From positions 52,179,696-52,243,695 of the forward strand of contig JARZZO010000013.1 in NCBI GenBank assembly GCA_030544215.1: a stretch of 64,000 nt of DNA, written 5' to 3'. This stretch comes from Zantedeschia hybrid cultivar. Its lineage: Eukaryota; Streptophyta; Magnoliopsida; Alismatales; Araceae. The position numbers and the translations under genes are program-made. Below the pieces are notes generated by a model. It had not been told where the DNA came from. It saw only the letters and a list, made by a program, of their open reading frames with translations, and ran no database searches. Below, piece after piece: positions 44,206 to 57,211 of the stretch. Numbering within the stretch: position 1 is the stretch's first letter; each line of letters opens with the position of its first letter.

Positions 44206-45616
44206 ATTAGCAACACTCACAGTTGGTTGGTTCATGATTTTATCACCTCCGGACAGTCTCTATTTCTTTCTTTGCCTCAGGATGTCACTTTTATTATTAG
44301 AAACTATGCTGATTCTCTCTATATCACTCAAGGTCATGGCAGGGTTATTTGGAAACCTCACTATAAAATCAGCATGGCAGGTTGTTAGACATCACACTAC
44401 TCCTATCTCTACTTAAATGGGTTTGGTGCTTTCAGATCCCAAAGAAAATATCCATCTTTATCTACAAGATGTCGCTCACAGATTGCCCTTCGATATCAAT
44501 ATCTAAAGAATTGACATATCTCTAGCTTCTAAATGTGTTTGTTGTGTCACCCCCTCTATTGAAACTCTTAATCATACTCTTGCTCGTGGTGATTGGGCAA
44601 CTTACTGTTGGAACTTTTTCAAAAATAACTGCAATATCCCAATTCAGATGGATTCTTTTGATCATATTTATTGTTCTTTCATCGGTCTCGCCTCAGGTAC
44701 TTCTCTCTACTCTTTTATCATGGGTACTATACCTTCTATTGTTGCTTGATTTTTGTGAAAAGTTAGGTGCTCTACAAAGTACGATGGTAATCACTGCAGT
44801 AAACAAAGCATCTTGCACCAGAGTATTTGCCTCTTGAAGGATATTGTTTCTATGTATCATCCAAAGTCCTCCTCCTCTGCTGCTCAGAGAGGTTTCTTGC
44901 AATCCTTGGATATAGTTGATACTTTCTCTCATTCTTTACATGTGCTTGTTAGCTGGCGGCCTCCCTCTACAAGTAAGTTAAAGGTTAACACTAATGGTTG
45001 CAGTAGAGGTAATCCTGGTTATTTTGCAGGTGCTGCCATCCTTAGAAATGATAAGGGTAATGTTATTCTTGCAGCTTGTGAATTCTTTGGTCGCACTTAC
45101 AGTATTGTTGCAGAGCTCAGAGCTATCACTCTTGGCCTTTAGATGTGTGCTCAATAGGGTTACTCTTGCCTCATTGTGGAATATGATTGCTTAGTCCTCA
45201 TCAACTTGATCAATGCTGCTCAAGCTATTGTTCCTTGGATCCTCTTCCCCTAATAGAGTGAATTTTGCAATCTCAAGGGTGGCATGGACCTCCAATTTTG
45301 TCATGTGCTTAGAGAAGGCAATAGAACTGTTGATGCCTTGGCCAACCACTCATGTGATTCTCAGGTTGATTAGACTTTTCATATTTCCTCTTCCTTGTCT
45401 ACTATTGTCAAAGGTGAGATCACTTCTGATAAAAGTGGTCTTTGTTTCTGAGGGTTAGGTTTTTTAGGGGGATTTTGATTTTTCGATATACTCTCTCAGG
45501 GGTAAGGTGGTATGTTCCCCCCTTGTAGTTTGAAAATTTTAATGATATAAAATTCAAAGGGCCGGCCCAGGGTCCGAGATAAGTTCCTTGGTTTAAAAAA
45601 AAAAAAAAAAAAAAAG
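44206..45616 (+). mobile_element. L1-type LINE, 5'-truncated, degenerate, with poly(A)
   Basis: In shifting frames the first part reads as the zf-RVT region that follows L1 reverse transcriptase (KISIFIYKMSLTDCP; ASKCVCCVTPSIETLNHTLA). At about 44950-45350 it reads as the plant LINE RNase H (KLKVNTNGCSRGNPGYFAGA, VAELRAITLGL, LREGNRTVDALANHS). Stops and frame changes interrupt both. The element ends in a 21-A tail at 45595-45615. The reverse transcriptase and ORF1 are missing. Confidence 0.85.
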
Positions 45617-45940
45617 TCCACACGATCACAACTACTTATAACATCAATTTTTCAACTTGTCTCATACAAGATCTCAACAATGTCATGGCCCAATCATCAA
45701 TAATTTCTTAGTTCTACTATATATCATAAACATCATGTCACATAATATGGTGGTATGACACATCATGCTCTTACTTATGTAAACAATTTATAACATATAA
45801 GATTTCCTATTTCAATTAATATACATCACAATGTATATCACAATCACAATCATTCATCTCACAAACACATAACAATCATTCATAATTTCATCACAATCAT
45901 TCATCTCACAAACACATAAGTTCATTCATAACTTCACATT
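45617..45940. other. AT-rich spacer with a short direct repeat
   Basis: Two copies of CACAATCATTCATCTCACAA lie near 45850 and 45892. Nothing else was seen. It may be the decayed LTR of the next element. Confidence 0.4.
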
Positions 45941-46611
45941 TCTCTCCCCCTTTTTGGCGTCATCAAAATGAAAACTATACAAATCAAGCTAAATTAAGTA
46001 GAAAACTAACAAACAAAGTAGCAATACTAAGCTAAAGTAAACTAAAGCAAAAACAGAGCTAGATAGCAAATAAGTGTTTTTTGGTGAGAATACATCAGAG
46101 ACTAGAATTTCTTTCGGCCTTTCCCCTTATCATACGTAGGCACATATGTCTTTTGGGGTTTGGATGACTCATCCTGTTCTTCACTGGTGTCATGATCTTC
46201 AGGATTAGGATTAAAGTAGTGTATAAGCCTGGTATGAGCAGATAGAAATAGGTAGTTGATTAGTCCTGCAATCTAAGGTCCCAACTGCACACTACCCTTT
46301 GTGAGAGTTTTGACTTGTCCGTTAACAGAATTGGTGTGCTTGTCATGCTTCTTGAGTGTTTCTTTATTAGAATCCGTGTTAGTGCGCACTGTGGCAAGCT
46401 TGTCCAATGCCTCTTCCTTGAATTTGTCAATAATGTCAAATTTAATGTCAGCCCTCCTGTCTATTTTATCAAGCAAATTATGAAGTATAAATAACATGTC
46501 TTTTGACTTAGCATCATTTATCTCACTGTTTGAGCCGCCTCGAATATGTGCCACTTTTTCAAGAATGCGGTCCTCACCATCTTCCATTTTCTTCGCAAGC
46601 ACATGCCACGT
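45941..46611 (-). mobile_element. Retroelement internal remnant with purine tract
   Basis: On the minus strand an ORF reading MEDGEDRILEKVAHIRG and a charged coiled coil ends with KTYVPTYDKGKGRKKF at 46102, with one internal stop at 46273-46275. About 150 bp downstream is AAAAAGGGGGAGA (45941-45955), which looks like a polypurine tract. The protein is an accessory retroelement type that I cannot name. The plus-side border with TGTAACGACCC at 46612 looks like an LTR edge. Confidence 0.45.
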
Positions 46612-49600
46612 GTAACGACCCGTCACTCTATAATCAGGGATCTGATTACTAAATGGGTACCGAATCATTAAAACTAGGAAAACCAAAATATGATATCAAA
46701 TAAGTCTGAAAAATAAATGATAAACTAAGCTAAAAATTCCATACAATATCGAATTGTAAAGAAAGTGCAGGAATTAAAAATTATTACAATCCGACTCGAC
46801 TCAGTAAATAATTACATAATGCAACTGAAAAGAAATAATTATGCGTACAGGCCTGAAAATGAAAGTATAACTATGTCGGGGCATATCCCAGAATAGTGGC
46901 TGTTAGTGCGCAACCCGAGATGAAACCCCACAACCGCTATGCCTGCCGAGAATCCTCACTTGAAATCTCAAGAAATGAGTCACACCAGAATTAACCCAGT
47001 AGGGATCCCTTGATCCCCACCTCCCATACACGTACCCACAATCGCAACACAACAAGTATATAGGTAAAATAAGTACAATTAGAGCAGTAATAAATTACAT
47101 GTCCGCCAAAAAGAAACACACAAGAAACTATTAAGTCAACCAGGAAAATATCGACCTGCTGGGACGGAACAGTAATGCTTCGGATAGCACGCTGGCTACT
47201 CCGGCCTGTCTAAGTTTAGGTGGTTCTTGCCTCCTCCCAACCACGAGTGACACTCCGAAATGTGCCACTCCCACACCGGTACTAGCTATTACTCCTGGAT
47301 ATACTAGGTGACCCTCTCCTCCTAGGCGCCACTTTGTCACTCCCACATTGACACTACGTCACTCTCACACCGACACAGGATGTAAAACGCTAACAACTGT
47401 CACTCTAGGTCCATAATTGCATAAACACAACACAATGAGATTCCGATCACATGAAAAATCTTCGCCCCAAAGTGTGATTTCAAGCATACATTGTCTAACA
47501 ATATACAAGAATATAATTTACATGTTATATAATAATTACACATGCTAAATGCAGGAAATTAAGGGGCTCTAACTTGCCATTCAATGGCTTTGAAACTGGT
47601 TTTCCTCACTCTCAGGTGCTGGGACTCTGGGATACTGACGTGAATCACGTCGCCCATGACCGACGTCATTCAGCTCCTTATCCTATATTGGCCTTGGGAA
47701 TCGGAGACGCATAGGTGGTAAATCCTGTCAACTTAGGTCGACGTCTATCTCAAATCGCGTTGGCCTGAGTGGACGCCTTTCACGTCCGAAATCGAACTAT
47801 CTTCGGCCTCCATCGAGCTACAACACGGGGTCCCTATTGTTGGGTTCTCGGGTTTTTCCGGATCTCCCGCGCAGCGAAAATAAAAATTAAATTGTAGATC
47901 CGTTGCCGTTTCGAAAAATCTAAAAACCAGATTGTTAAAAAATCGAATCTTACTGTGTGCGGATTTGAATCTGCAACCGTTTGGTTCCGTCGGTGAGACA
48001 CTGCAAGCCGCGCAAGCGTCCGGCCTCTAGTTGAGTCCATGCGATCCTCCTCGCGACGGATATCCTCACGTTCCTCGTTCTTCGCAGCCACGAAACCTCT
48101 GCCAGTCGCTGCAACGATCGCCGCAACGCGCGGACGATTTCCGGTCGAAGAGGAGTCGGAGAAGCAGCGGAGCAGATCTGGAGATCCGGATATGTCTGGG
48201 ATGCCAGAGAGAGAGAGAGAAACAGAGGAGGGGGCGTCTAGGGTTAGCAGCAGCTTGGCCTGCTCAGCCCGTTCGCAATATTTTATACTAACCGCGCGGT
48301 TTTTCATAAAAACCCCCGATTTATATAAAACCCACTTATTTATCCATCGCCTTGAGAATCATTTGCGTATGACCCTCTAGGCCCAATTGCCAGTCCGGTT
48401 AATAGCCCAATAAGCCCAGTGACTCCTCACTGGCTTTATTAATCAATTAATCAATCGAATTGATGTCGCACATCGAATTCGATCGGGCCTCTGATCACGT
48501 TGGGTGTCAAGTAACACCGCGTAAACCCGGAAGGTATCGGGGTTAAGTAACCCACTCTTGAAATCTTTCCGCCGACAGTTACCGTGTGGATATAATCCTT
48601 CATTCGTACAATGCTCTCGAGTCACCTTAGGATATGGCGTGCTGTCAAACCCTAACCGGTTGACTCACCTGGATTGGATGCCGCTGATGAATATCGAAAA
48701 ACTCTTTTTCCGATATTATCGTCCGCCCTGGCCAAGGACTTCCGCGCATCCTTCCTAGAGCATTCTCTCTCTAAGTACCGAGAGCGAATGATTCCTTGTT
48801 GACACACAATTCCCTTCGACGGTATTCTGCTGTACCCAATCCTTAGTTGTTTAGAATCCCGTGGTTAGAAATTTATAAACCAAGGTCAAAGCACAGAAGT
48901 CCACCGACAAGGTGTCCTTGGTGTCTCAAGTCCGAGGACCATCCACGCAACTGCGACAATAGAATCAAGCTGGTTGATAGTGAGGTACAATACCATCCAG
49001 CGATTCAGTCGGATCAGTTCAGTGAACTCATTCTCCAATGAGCACCTACAGATTTGTCTTAGTATCTCCACACAAGTTACTTATGAGATCAGTCACTCTC
49101 ATCATATGAGCAGGAGTAATCTGTACTAGTCTAACCGGATATTCGATGTCCTTATCAGATATCCTCCGACTAGGAACGATTAAGAATATGTGTGTTTAAG
49201 TGATCAGTCTCATTAGTATGATCTCATCATAATATGATCACTATAGCACATATTCACGGACTTCATTATGAGACGATAATTAATACGATTTACACACAAT
49301 GAATATTATGCCATTATATTAATAGATGAATGAGATTTACATAGAGACTAACACCTCTCCCCCCCAAAACGCATGAAAAACACAAAATGGAGATAGGGCA
49401 AAATTCATGAACCGAAATAAATATACTACTCTCATTTCATAAATGCCCATTTCAATAAAAAACTCCCTAGAATATGCTCATTTATACCTAAAAATTTCTC
49501 ATACATCCATAACATGCTTCAAAGAGGAAAATCATGGATAATTCAACTGAAACAGGTGAGGATCGTCACCTTATCGGTTACTTGAACTCCTCCTAGTTCC

Positions 49601-50173
49601 TCGTTGTTGATCCATTACACTGCAAGTCGCTGCCGGTATCACCGTGGATACCGTTTTCCCACCGAGACGTTGGCCGCCGTCTGGAGAGTGAAGTGCCACG
49701 AAAGAGATGATGGTGGTAATGGTGGGAGGTAAGGGGAGTGTTGGAGTGGTGGAAGAGGAAGAAGAGGAAGGGAAGAGGACGGAGGGAATCGGAGAGAAGG
49801 AAGAGAGAGAGAGAGAAATGAGGGATGGCTCGAGGTGTCAACCCTGACCAATCTAAATTGTGTTGTCCCAAGATGACGTGGTTCAAATGATGAGACAAGT
49901 GTCGTGCACTGACAGATGTCTGAATCGCGTCGACCATGCAAGACGTCATTCAGACGATAAGACTAGGGCCGTACACTCGCCCCCTAACGCCTGCCATGCA
50001 GCACCCCCGCTTGGCTCCTAAATTGCATCTCCCAAGGTCGACGCCTTTCAAAAGTGCGCCTCGCCAGCTCAACACGATAATGAATCTATACACCTAGTCC
50101 ATAAGGGTCCAAACCAGGAGGTTCGACACCGAAATCGATCCGATAACTGAATCTAAAACCCCAATCCTTACAT
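46612..50173. repeat. Old LTR-like block interrupted by a solo LTR
   Basis: It starts TGTAACGACCCGTCACTC, a head typical of several plant gypsy LTRs, and changes character near 50173 (CCTTACA). Two arms, 46612-47837 and 49354-50173, are separated by the inserted solo LTR. Both carry GACGTC-type inverted repeats. Small open frames at 49593-49949 lie in GA/CT-rich DNA and are not convincing genes. The limits are approximate. Confidence 0.4.
47838..49353 (-). repeat. Solo LTR, 1516 bp, copia-like
   Basis: The ends are TGTTGGG and GACTAACA (complementary TGTTAGTC). The flanks CCTAT (47833-47837) and CCTCT (49354-49358) match at 4 of 5, so this is a single LTR with a target duplication and no internal region. 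On the minus strand TATAAAATATT at about 48274-48284 is a candidate TATA box. It formed by unequal recombination between the two LTRs of a complete element. Confidence 0.75.
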
Positions 50174-50762
50174 TACATGTCAAAGGTTATAGCTGAGGTA
50201 GAATTATTTAGGAAGGCGGCTACTTTCTCTTCCAGTCTACTCATCCTTTCATCAAATCGCTTGTCCATAGAGTGGAGCTTGTCAAAGACGGACCGAAGGA
50301 CATTTTCGAACAGATTGTCCTGAGTTTGCTGAGAGGACTGTCATGCCTCTCTTTCTCCTAACTATCTCTATAGCTTTTCAATTCTGACACCCATATTTTC
50401 TTCCATTCTATTAATGATGCTTAAGATTGATGATATTGATTCTTCACTTCCAGTGGAATGTTGAGGAGCCGGTTCCTTAATTATGATCCTCTTTCCATGA
50501 GATCTTTCCCTAGATCTTTCATCTTCTAAAGATCCTCCTGCTTCTTGTCTCTACTCTCCCTGAGCAATTGAGGGAGAAGATTTAATAGGTGTTCCGCTGA
50601 TTTCCTTCTTCACCCAATTTTCATCGACAAAGCTATATAGCATTTTGGTCAGAGACATATTTCTAATAGCATTTTTTTTTTTGATCTCCATACTGTCCTC
50701 ACCGGTCAAATTCACATTGTAATATTTAAAATCTTTGTGAGTAGACTGCCATAGGATAAGGT
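50174..50762 (-). mobile_element. Retroelement internal remnant (coiled-coil ORF, broken)
   Basis: On the minus strand it reads KMLYSFVDENWVKKEISGTP, a Ser/Glu-rich stretch and a coiled coil (DKRFDERMSRLEEKVAA) with internal stops. It faces the LTR-like block across 50173. No enzymatic domain. Confidence 0.35.
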
Positions 50763-52899
50763 GTTACGATCCAAATTGACTTAATGCATATGATAGAGAA
50801 TAAATGAGGGTAAATTAATTTTCTTGTTAGTCACAAGACGCCAAATAATCTAAAGATGATCTAACGTAAAGTGGTAGCCGGGAAAACTTGAAGTACGCAC
50901 ACATCTGAGGATTTTCTCCATGCATGCATGTGAACCCCGAGATGAGGGAGATCCAACGATTTTATTTGTGGCGGCAGAATAAGAGGCCAGTAGAAGTGGA
51001 TCCACACTCATATAATTGTATCATACTCAATACTAAAACTAATACTCCTATCAAACATGGCATAATATTGAGGGGCTGTTTGGGTTGGTATGCCACAAAA
51101 TGTTATAAGATATTATGAAATAGTATTCAATTCTTACATTTGTAGTGTTCTAAATTATTGTATGGCATCATATTTGATTCATGTGACATTTTCTTAATCC
51201 TATCTTGTTTTATGGTCTAAGATCGATTATCTAAAATCAAAATCAAAGGTCTGAATACTGGTGCTTTTAGAACAGGAGATTTTGTTTTTGTCGATTTTAA
51301 AACCAAACCAGTGATCGGTTCATTTCAATACCCATCTTTCATGATAATTTACCTCAAACCTTAAGACCCATATGGGAAAATTTGTTATAAAAAGGAAAAT
51401 AGATCTATTTTCTAATAGTGCAATGCAAAAGACTTAAAAAGAAATGTTAAATCTTCGGATTAATAAATGTTCCTGATTTATTATTAATCTTTTATGAATA
51501 CTATGCCGGCTGAATTGGATCGGCTTCCCCCTTCGCTCCTTTTTCCGGGGTAATGAATGACGCTGAGGGGTCATCTAGTTCACGTGTTCAAGCAATTAAC
51601 TAATGACCTTGCATGATATATTTTCTGGGGGTAATGTTTCTGTTAACACTTGATTCTTGACTTTAGACCCTTAGATTTTATCTAACGATCACACCCGTTG
51701 AACTAAAAAACCCACTCTGGAAAAACATCGGCAAACACTATTAATGGACATGTATTCCCCGTAGAGAATGTGAATGCTTGCACCGAGTCATCTTTCATTG
51801 TAAGATGTCATTGGTCCACGTAGATAGAAGTCATACGGGTTGGACAATTTTTTTTACAAGTGAGTCATGCAAACATTAAATATAAGTGCAAAATTTTAGT
51901 ACGACAAATATATGTATGCGTGACCAATACTCAATAAGTACGACAAATACTATTTGTCACGCCTACGAAATATCACATCTAAAAAACATATGTCACATCT
52001 ATGATCTCAATGCAAGGAAAGGGTGGACTCCCACAATAACAAATCTGAAGCCATGTTCTGTTACTTTTTTTTATCACCCATCAAAAAGCATCATCTGCCT
52101 CTCACCTTTTTTTATCACGTGTCAAGTTCTCTATTTTAATCGGTGCAACCAAATACACAAATACAATCATAACTCAAGATTTGTATCTCAATATTCTGGG
52201 TTGTATTTGCAATTGACTGCATGGGTTAAGAGAAAGGGATTGAGAAATGATAAAAAAGATGGAGGACAGATAGCAGCTTGCGATTTGTTACTGGTAGAAT
52301 CTAGTCCTTACCTTGTACTAAGAACATCCGGACTCATTTATATTATGTAGTCCTAGGAGTTATTGGGAAACTGGAAAAAGAAGGGGAACATTGAGAATAA
52401 CTTGCAAGGCAATCTGGGTTTTAACAACCTCCTTCTGCTTCTCAGCCTTATCAAAACGAGGGCATCCACGCATGTTTCCATAAGGTGGTCCTCGAAGTCG
52501 AAGCCATCTGGCTTTGTTCCTTACTGTTTCATCAAGAATACCTCCCCTACACTTCACTCTTCCCTTATACCCCACACCAAGGCCTCCAGCAGCTCTGAGT
52601 TGCCTAAAACTAAACTCTTTCACGAAAGCCTGTCCATCATAGATCTCAACCACTATTTACATGGCTGTAAAACAACACTCTAAAACACTGAAATCTGCAA
52701 AGGGTGAGCCCACCGGCCGGAACCTAGATGCCCAAGTAGTGTTCCTTCCAGTTTTTCTCAAGGACCTTGCCGTGGCATATTTAAAGAGGACGGGGGTGGA
52801 CGAGAAGGGTGGGTGGGTGGCCGGATCATAACTACCTAGTTGTTAACTAGTAGAACGGCAGTTAGGACGTAGTACTGTCGGGCCAGCCTAGTAGTGGGG
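50763..52899. other. Intergenic DNA upstream of the DUF247 gene
   Basis: TGTTACGATCC at 50764 resembles an LTR head. GGGGCTGTTTGGGTTGG at about 51072 resembles a Harbinger or hAT MITE end without a partner. Overlapping open frames on both strands at 52360-52683 have no recognised family. No gene is supported. Confidence 0.4.
52778..52785 (+). promoter_or_regulatory. Candidate TATA box of the DUF247 gene
   Basis: TATTTAAA lies 145 bp before the ATG in otherwise mixed sequence. Confidence 0.35.
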
Positions 52900-52929
52900 C
52901 AGCTAGCTAGCTATCACAATATAATACTC

Positions 52930-54574
52930 ATGGACACCGCCAGCAGAGGCATCTCAGTCGATGGCGGCGTGTGCCGCAGGGTGCAGGCCGATGGCGGCGG
53001 AGACGAACAGATCATTGACATGCCGGCGACAGCGACCACCGGAGGAGGGATCATGAGCTGCGTGGACAAGATCCAGAACGAGGTGATCGACGCGGCCAAG
53101 ATGGAAAGCGAGTGGAGAAAGGCGCACTCCATCTACAGAGTGCCGGCCTGCATCAAGGGACTCAACCCCGAGGCCTACGCCCCGCAGGTGGTCTCCTTGG
53201 GGCCCTACCACCACGGGGAGGAGCCCCTGGTGCCCACGGAGGAGCATAAGCGCCGGGCCTTTGTCCACTTCCTGGAAAGGTCTGGCAAGCCGTTGTACAG
53301 CTTCGTGCGCGTGATGAAGGAGGTGGAGAAGCAGCTGATGGAAGCCTACGACCGGCTCAACGACGGGTGGAGGTGCTACCCGGAGCGGTTCCTGCAGCTG
53401 ATGATCGTGGATGGCGCCTTCATGCTGGAGATCATACGATACACCAACGACGCCACCGCCGCGGCCGCGGCCCCCACCAACATCGCTCCTACGGTTGAAT
53501 ATTCCAAGTACATGGACTACGATAGCAAGGATCCCCTCTTCAGCTGGCATGGGGTGCTCAATTCGGTGCCGTACATCAAGAGGGACATGCTGATGATAGA
53601 GAATCAAGTGCCTCTCCTGGTCCTCTACAAACTGGCGACCGTGGAATCCGACAAGCCCATGGTAAGTAGACTACCAGCTAGCTAGACTTCTTTGTTCAGA
53701 AATACATGTGGTAGGACTTGTTACGATGATTCAGTGAGTTCAACTTTACCCCGAGGTTAGACTCACTAAATCACTTTTCATTGGCACATATGAGTCCGGC
53801 TTGGTGTACACCTATGCAGGGTAGTGTGGGAGTATACTGAGAGTTTTCCTACACATTTATACTATATGTATAAAACATAGTTTTTTAATGTCATGTGTCA
53901 ACATCAAAATTCTACGTTTCCCTCTTAAACTCTCTCTTTTTCCTCATTCTCTATTAATGTCTATGTCTTCTATTAATTCTCTCTCTCATCATCTCTCTCC
54001 CCTCTCTCATTAATTATCTCTCTCTCTATTCTCTCTCATTAATTCTCTCCCTCTCCTCTCTCTCTTTGACTAAGTATTATTATTATTATCCTTCTTAACA
54101 TTTTTCGCTCTCCCTAATAATATTTATATCTCCTATTTTTTTGTTCCTATTATTATTGTTGTTGCAATCTCTTAAGATAATAATGACTAGTTTTAATAAT
54201 TATTATTATTATGATATTTTTATGAGATAATAATAATTAATTTTGATATTATTGTTATTATTAAAAAATTAATATCAAAATGATAGTCTTATGAGATAAT
54301 GATAACTAATTTTAATATTATTATTATTATCTCTCTTTCTCTTTTTTCACATTTTTTCTCTCCTTATTAATATTTTTATCTCTAATTTTTCTATCTCCTA
54401 TTTTTATTATTATTGTTATTGTTGTTATACAATCTCTTGAGATAATAATAACTAATTTTGACATCATTATCATCGTTATTATTATTATTATTAAGATAAT
54501 TTTATGAGATAATAATAATGAATTTTGATATTATTATTATTTTAAAATAATAATTATTACTATTATTATTATTG

Positions 54575-54618
<44 letters not shown>

Positions 54619-57211
54619 GAGACAATCATTTGAGATAATAATAATAAAATTTGATATTTATTATCAATATTGGGATAGTCTCTTGGGATAATAATAACTA
54701 ATTTCATTATTGATAAGATCAATATCTCTCTCATTAATTCTCTTCCTCTCCCCTCTCTCTTTGCTTAAGTATTATTATTATTATCATCCTCTTTTACATT
54801 TTTTTCGCTCCGTATTAATATTTATATCTCCTATTTTTTTGTCCTTATTATTATTATTATTGTAGTTGTCGTTACAATCTCTTGACATAATAATAACTAA
54901 TTTAAAATTATTACTATTATTATCATTATTATTATGATATTTTTATGGGATAATAATAACTAATTTTAGTATTATTATTATTGTTATTAAAAAATTAATA
55001 TCAAAATGATAGTCACATGGGATAATGATAACTAATTTATTATTATTATTATTATTATCATCATCTTTCTTTCTCTTCTTTCACATTTCTCTCTCTCCCT
55101 ATTAATATTTTTATCTCTAATTCTTCTATCCCCTATTATTATTATTGTTGTTGTTGTTGCAATCACTTGAGATAATAATAACTAATTTTGACATCATCAT
55201 TGTCGTCGTTATTATTATTATTATTACTATTAGGGTAGTCCTATGAGATAATAATAATAAAATTTTGATATTATTATTATTTTTAAAATTATTATTATTA
55301 TTATTAATAAGATCAATCTCTCTCTTACTTTTCTCACTCATGTTATTATTATTATTATTTTTGTTGTTGTTGTTATTATTGTTATTGTTATTATTATTAA
55401 TAACATTAGTACAATTTTTTGAGATAATAATATAAATTTTGATATTTATTATTATTATTGGGATAGTCTCGTAGGATAATAATAACTAATTTCATTATTA
55501 ACAAGATCAATCTCTTTTTCATTTTTTTCTCAATTTATATTTCAACACAATATTTATTGGGATAATCTCATGTGGTAATAATAATAACCTTCAATTCACT
55601 TTTTAGTTTTATCTCTCGATCCATATTTCAATTAAATACAATATTTCTAAACTTTTAATGTTTACTAAAAAATTAATCTAATATTCATAGAAAAAAATAT
55701 TAGTATTTTTAAATATATATTTTTATGTAAGTATTTTATTAATTTTATAAATTTTTAAAAAATTAACTTTACTTATATTAATTATAATTCTTTATTGAAA
55801 TATATTAACCGGTCATGCATCACATGAGATTGCAACTAGTATATATGATGGCACTCATTGGCCATCGCCTCACCCCCGCACACTTGCAAGGAGTGTAACT
55901 ACTGCACACAGTCCGAAACAGTCCATTGATCGCATGGGTGGTGCAGCAAGTATATAATCCCTTCCTCATTATCATGATTCATTAATTAGCCTCTTTAATT
56001 TTCGTCTTTCACATTTATGGCTATCTACTACTAACAGACGGTGATGTGATCTGTAGGGCTTTTTGTATATGTGTAGATATCAAGTAGTATCAGGGAATAC
56101 GTATATTAAATAGGAGAAGCACATATTAGTATTGAAAAGAATGCTCGACCGTACGGTGCGACGAATCGGGCCTCATTAGTATTTCCCTTTACTATTAATT
56201 AACTTGATCAGATCGAGATATCCAAGGTGCTTAATTAACTTCTGTTTACGGATAGACAGTTACGAAATAATATGCAAGTTAGTTATGCGTCCATGCATCG
56301 CTGTATATATATATAGAGAGAGAAAAAAATAGACATAAAAAATACGAACTTATTTATTTAATGAGCATTGAATATGAAATTAATTAATATAAATTGCACA
56401 TACGTTATGTCTACGGACCGAGGACGGCATCAACAGGTTGGTTCTCAAGTTCCTGGCGCCCAACCAGCCTCACGTGTCCATCCCTCTGGGGCTACACCCC
56501 CTGGACGTGTACCGGAAGAGCATGTTGCAAGGGCCGATGCCCAAGTCCGTCCACAAGAAGAAGAAGAAGAAGAACAAGCCCTCCATGGAGGAGAGCGACA
56601 TCGTCAGGTCGGCGATGGAGCTGAACGAGGCCGGCATCCGCTTCAAGCCCAGCAAGAGCAACAGTCTCAGGGACATCCACTTCAAGCGCGGCGTGCTGAG
56701 CCTGCCGGTGCTGGTGGTGGACGACCTCACCGAGTACATGCTGCTCAACCTCATGGCCTTGGAGCGCCTGCATGTCGGCGCCGGCAACGAGGTCAGTTCC
56801 TACGTCTTCTTCATGGACAACATCATCGACTCCGCCATGGACGTCAGCCTGCTCAATTCCAAAGGCATCATCCACAACGCCGTCGGCAGCGACAAGGCCG
56901 TGGCGAAGCTGTTCAACACCTTGTCCAAGGACGTGGCCGTCGACCCCGAAAGTAGCCTCGAGGACGTGCACCGCCGGGTTAAACACTATTGCGGCAAGAG
57001 GTGTAACAGGTGGCGGGCCAACCTCATCCACACCTACTTCCGCAATCCGTGGGCCTTCCTCTCCCTTGCCGCTGCCATCTTCTTGCTCGTGCTCACGGTT
57101 GCGCAGACGGTCTTCACAGTCCTCCAGTGGCGTCAGGGCTTAAACTCCGAAGACAGCACCACCACGCCAGTGCCATTCCTTGCGCCTTCTCTGTCGCCGT
57201 CTTCCCACTGA
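52930..57211 (+). CDS. DUF247 family membrane protein, two exons, 506 aa
   Basis: Exon 1 is 52930-53661 (244 codons, ATG of MDTASRG) and exon 2 is 56423-57211 (262 codons and TGA). The donor CCCATG/GTAAGT is strong. The acceptor ACCGAG/GACGGC is weaker but is the one that keeps frame into NRLVLKFLAP. DUF247 landmarks: IYRVPACIKGLNPEAYAPQV and SLGPYHHGEEPL near residues 75-110, EEHKRRAF, DGAFMLEIIR, SVPYIKRDMLMIENQVPLLV, then in exon 2 GVLSLPVLVVDDLTE. One transmembrane helix sits at the C-terminus (AFLSLAAAIFLLVLTVAQTV, about 455-480), as is usual. The biochemical function is unknown. Two DUF247 genes are linked to the grass S and Z self-incompatibility loci, but most members are not. The exons are very GC-rich and the intron extremely AT-rich. 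No lesion seen. Confidence 0.88.
54060..55580 (+). repeat. ATT/TTA-rich compound repeat inside the DUF247 intron
   Basis: Long runs of TTA/ATT with interspersed GATAATAATAACTAATTTTG words. A segment of nearly 700 bp is duplicated head to tail. Copies start near 54070 and 54766 with AAGTATTATTATTATTATC and follow the same order of landmarks (TATCAAAATGATAGTC; TTTTTATCTCTAATT). Apparent Asn- or Ile-run open frames here are artefacts of the repeat. Confidence 0.9.

Noticed and set aside
51072..51300. MITE starting GGGGCTGTTTGGGTTGG
   Set aside because: No matching inverted end was found downstream, so no element is called.
52360..52683. Overlapping 97- and 106-residue frames on opposite strands upstream of DUF247
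   Set aside because: No recognised family, no clear promoter or splice pattern, and both strands are equally open.
54537..55341. Ile- or Asn-rich frames in the DUF247 intron
   Set aside because: Translations of ATT/TTA microsatellites.
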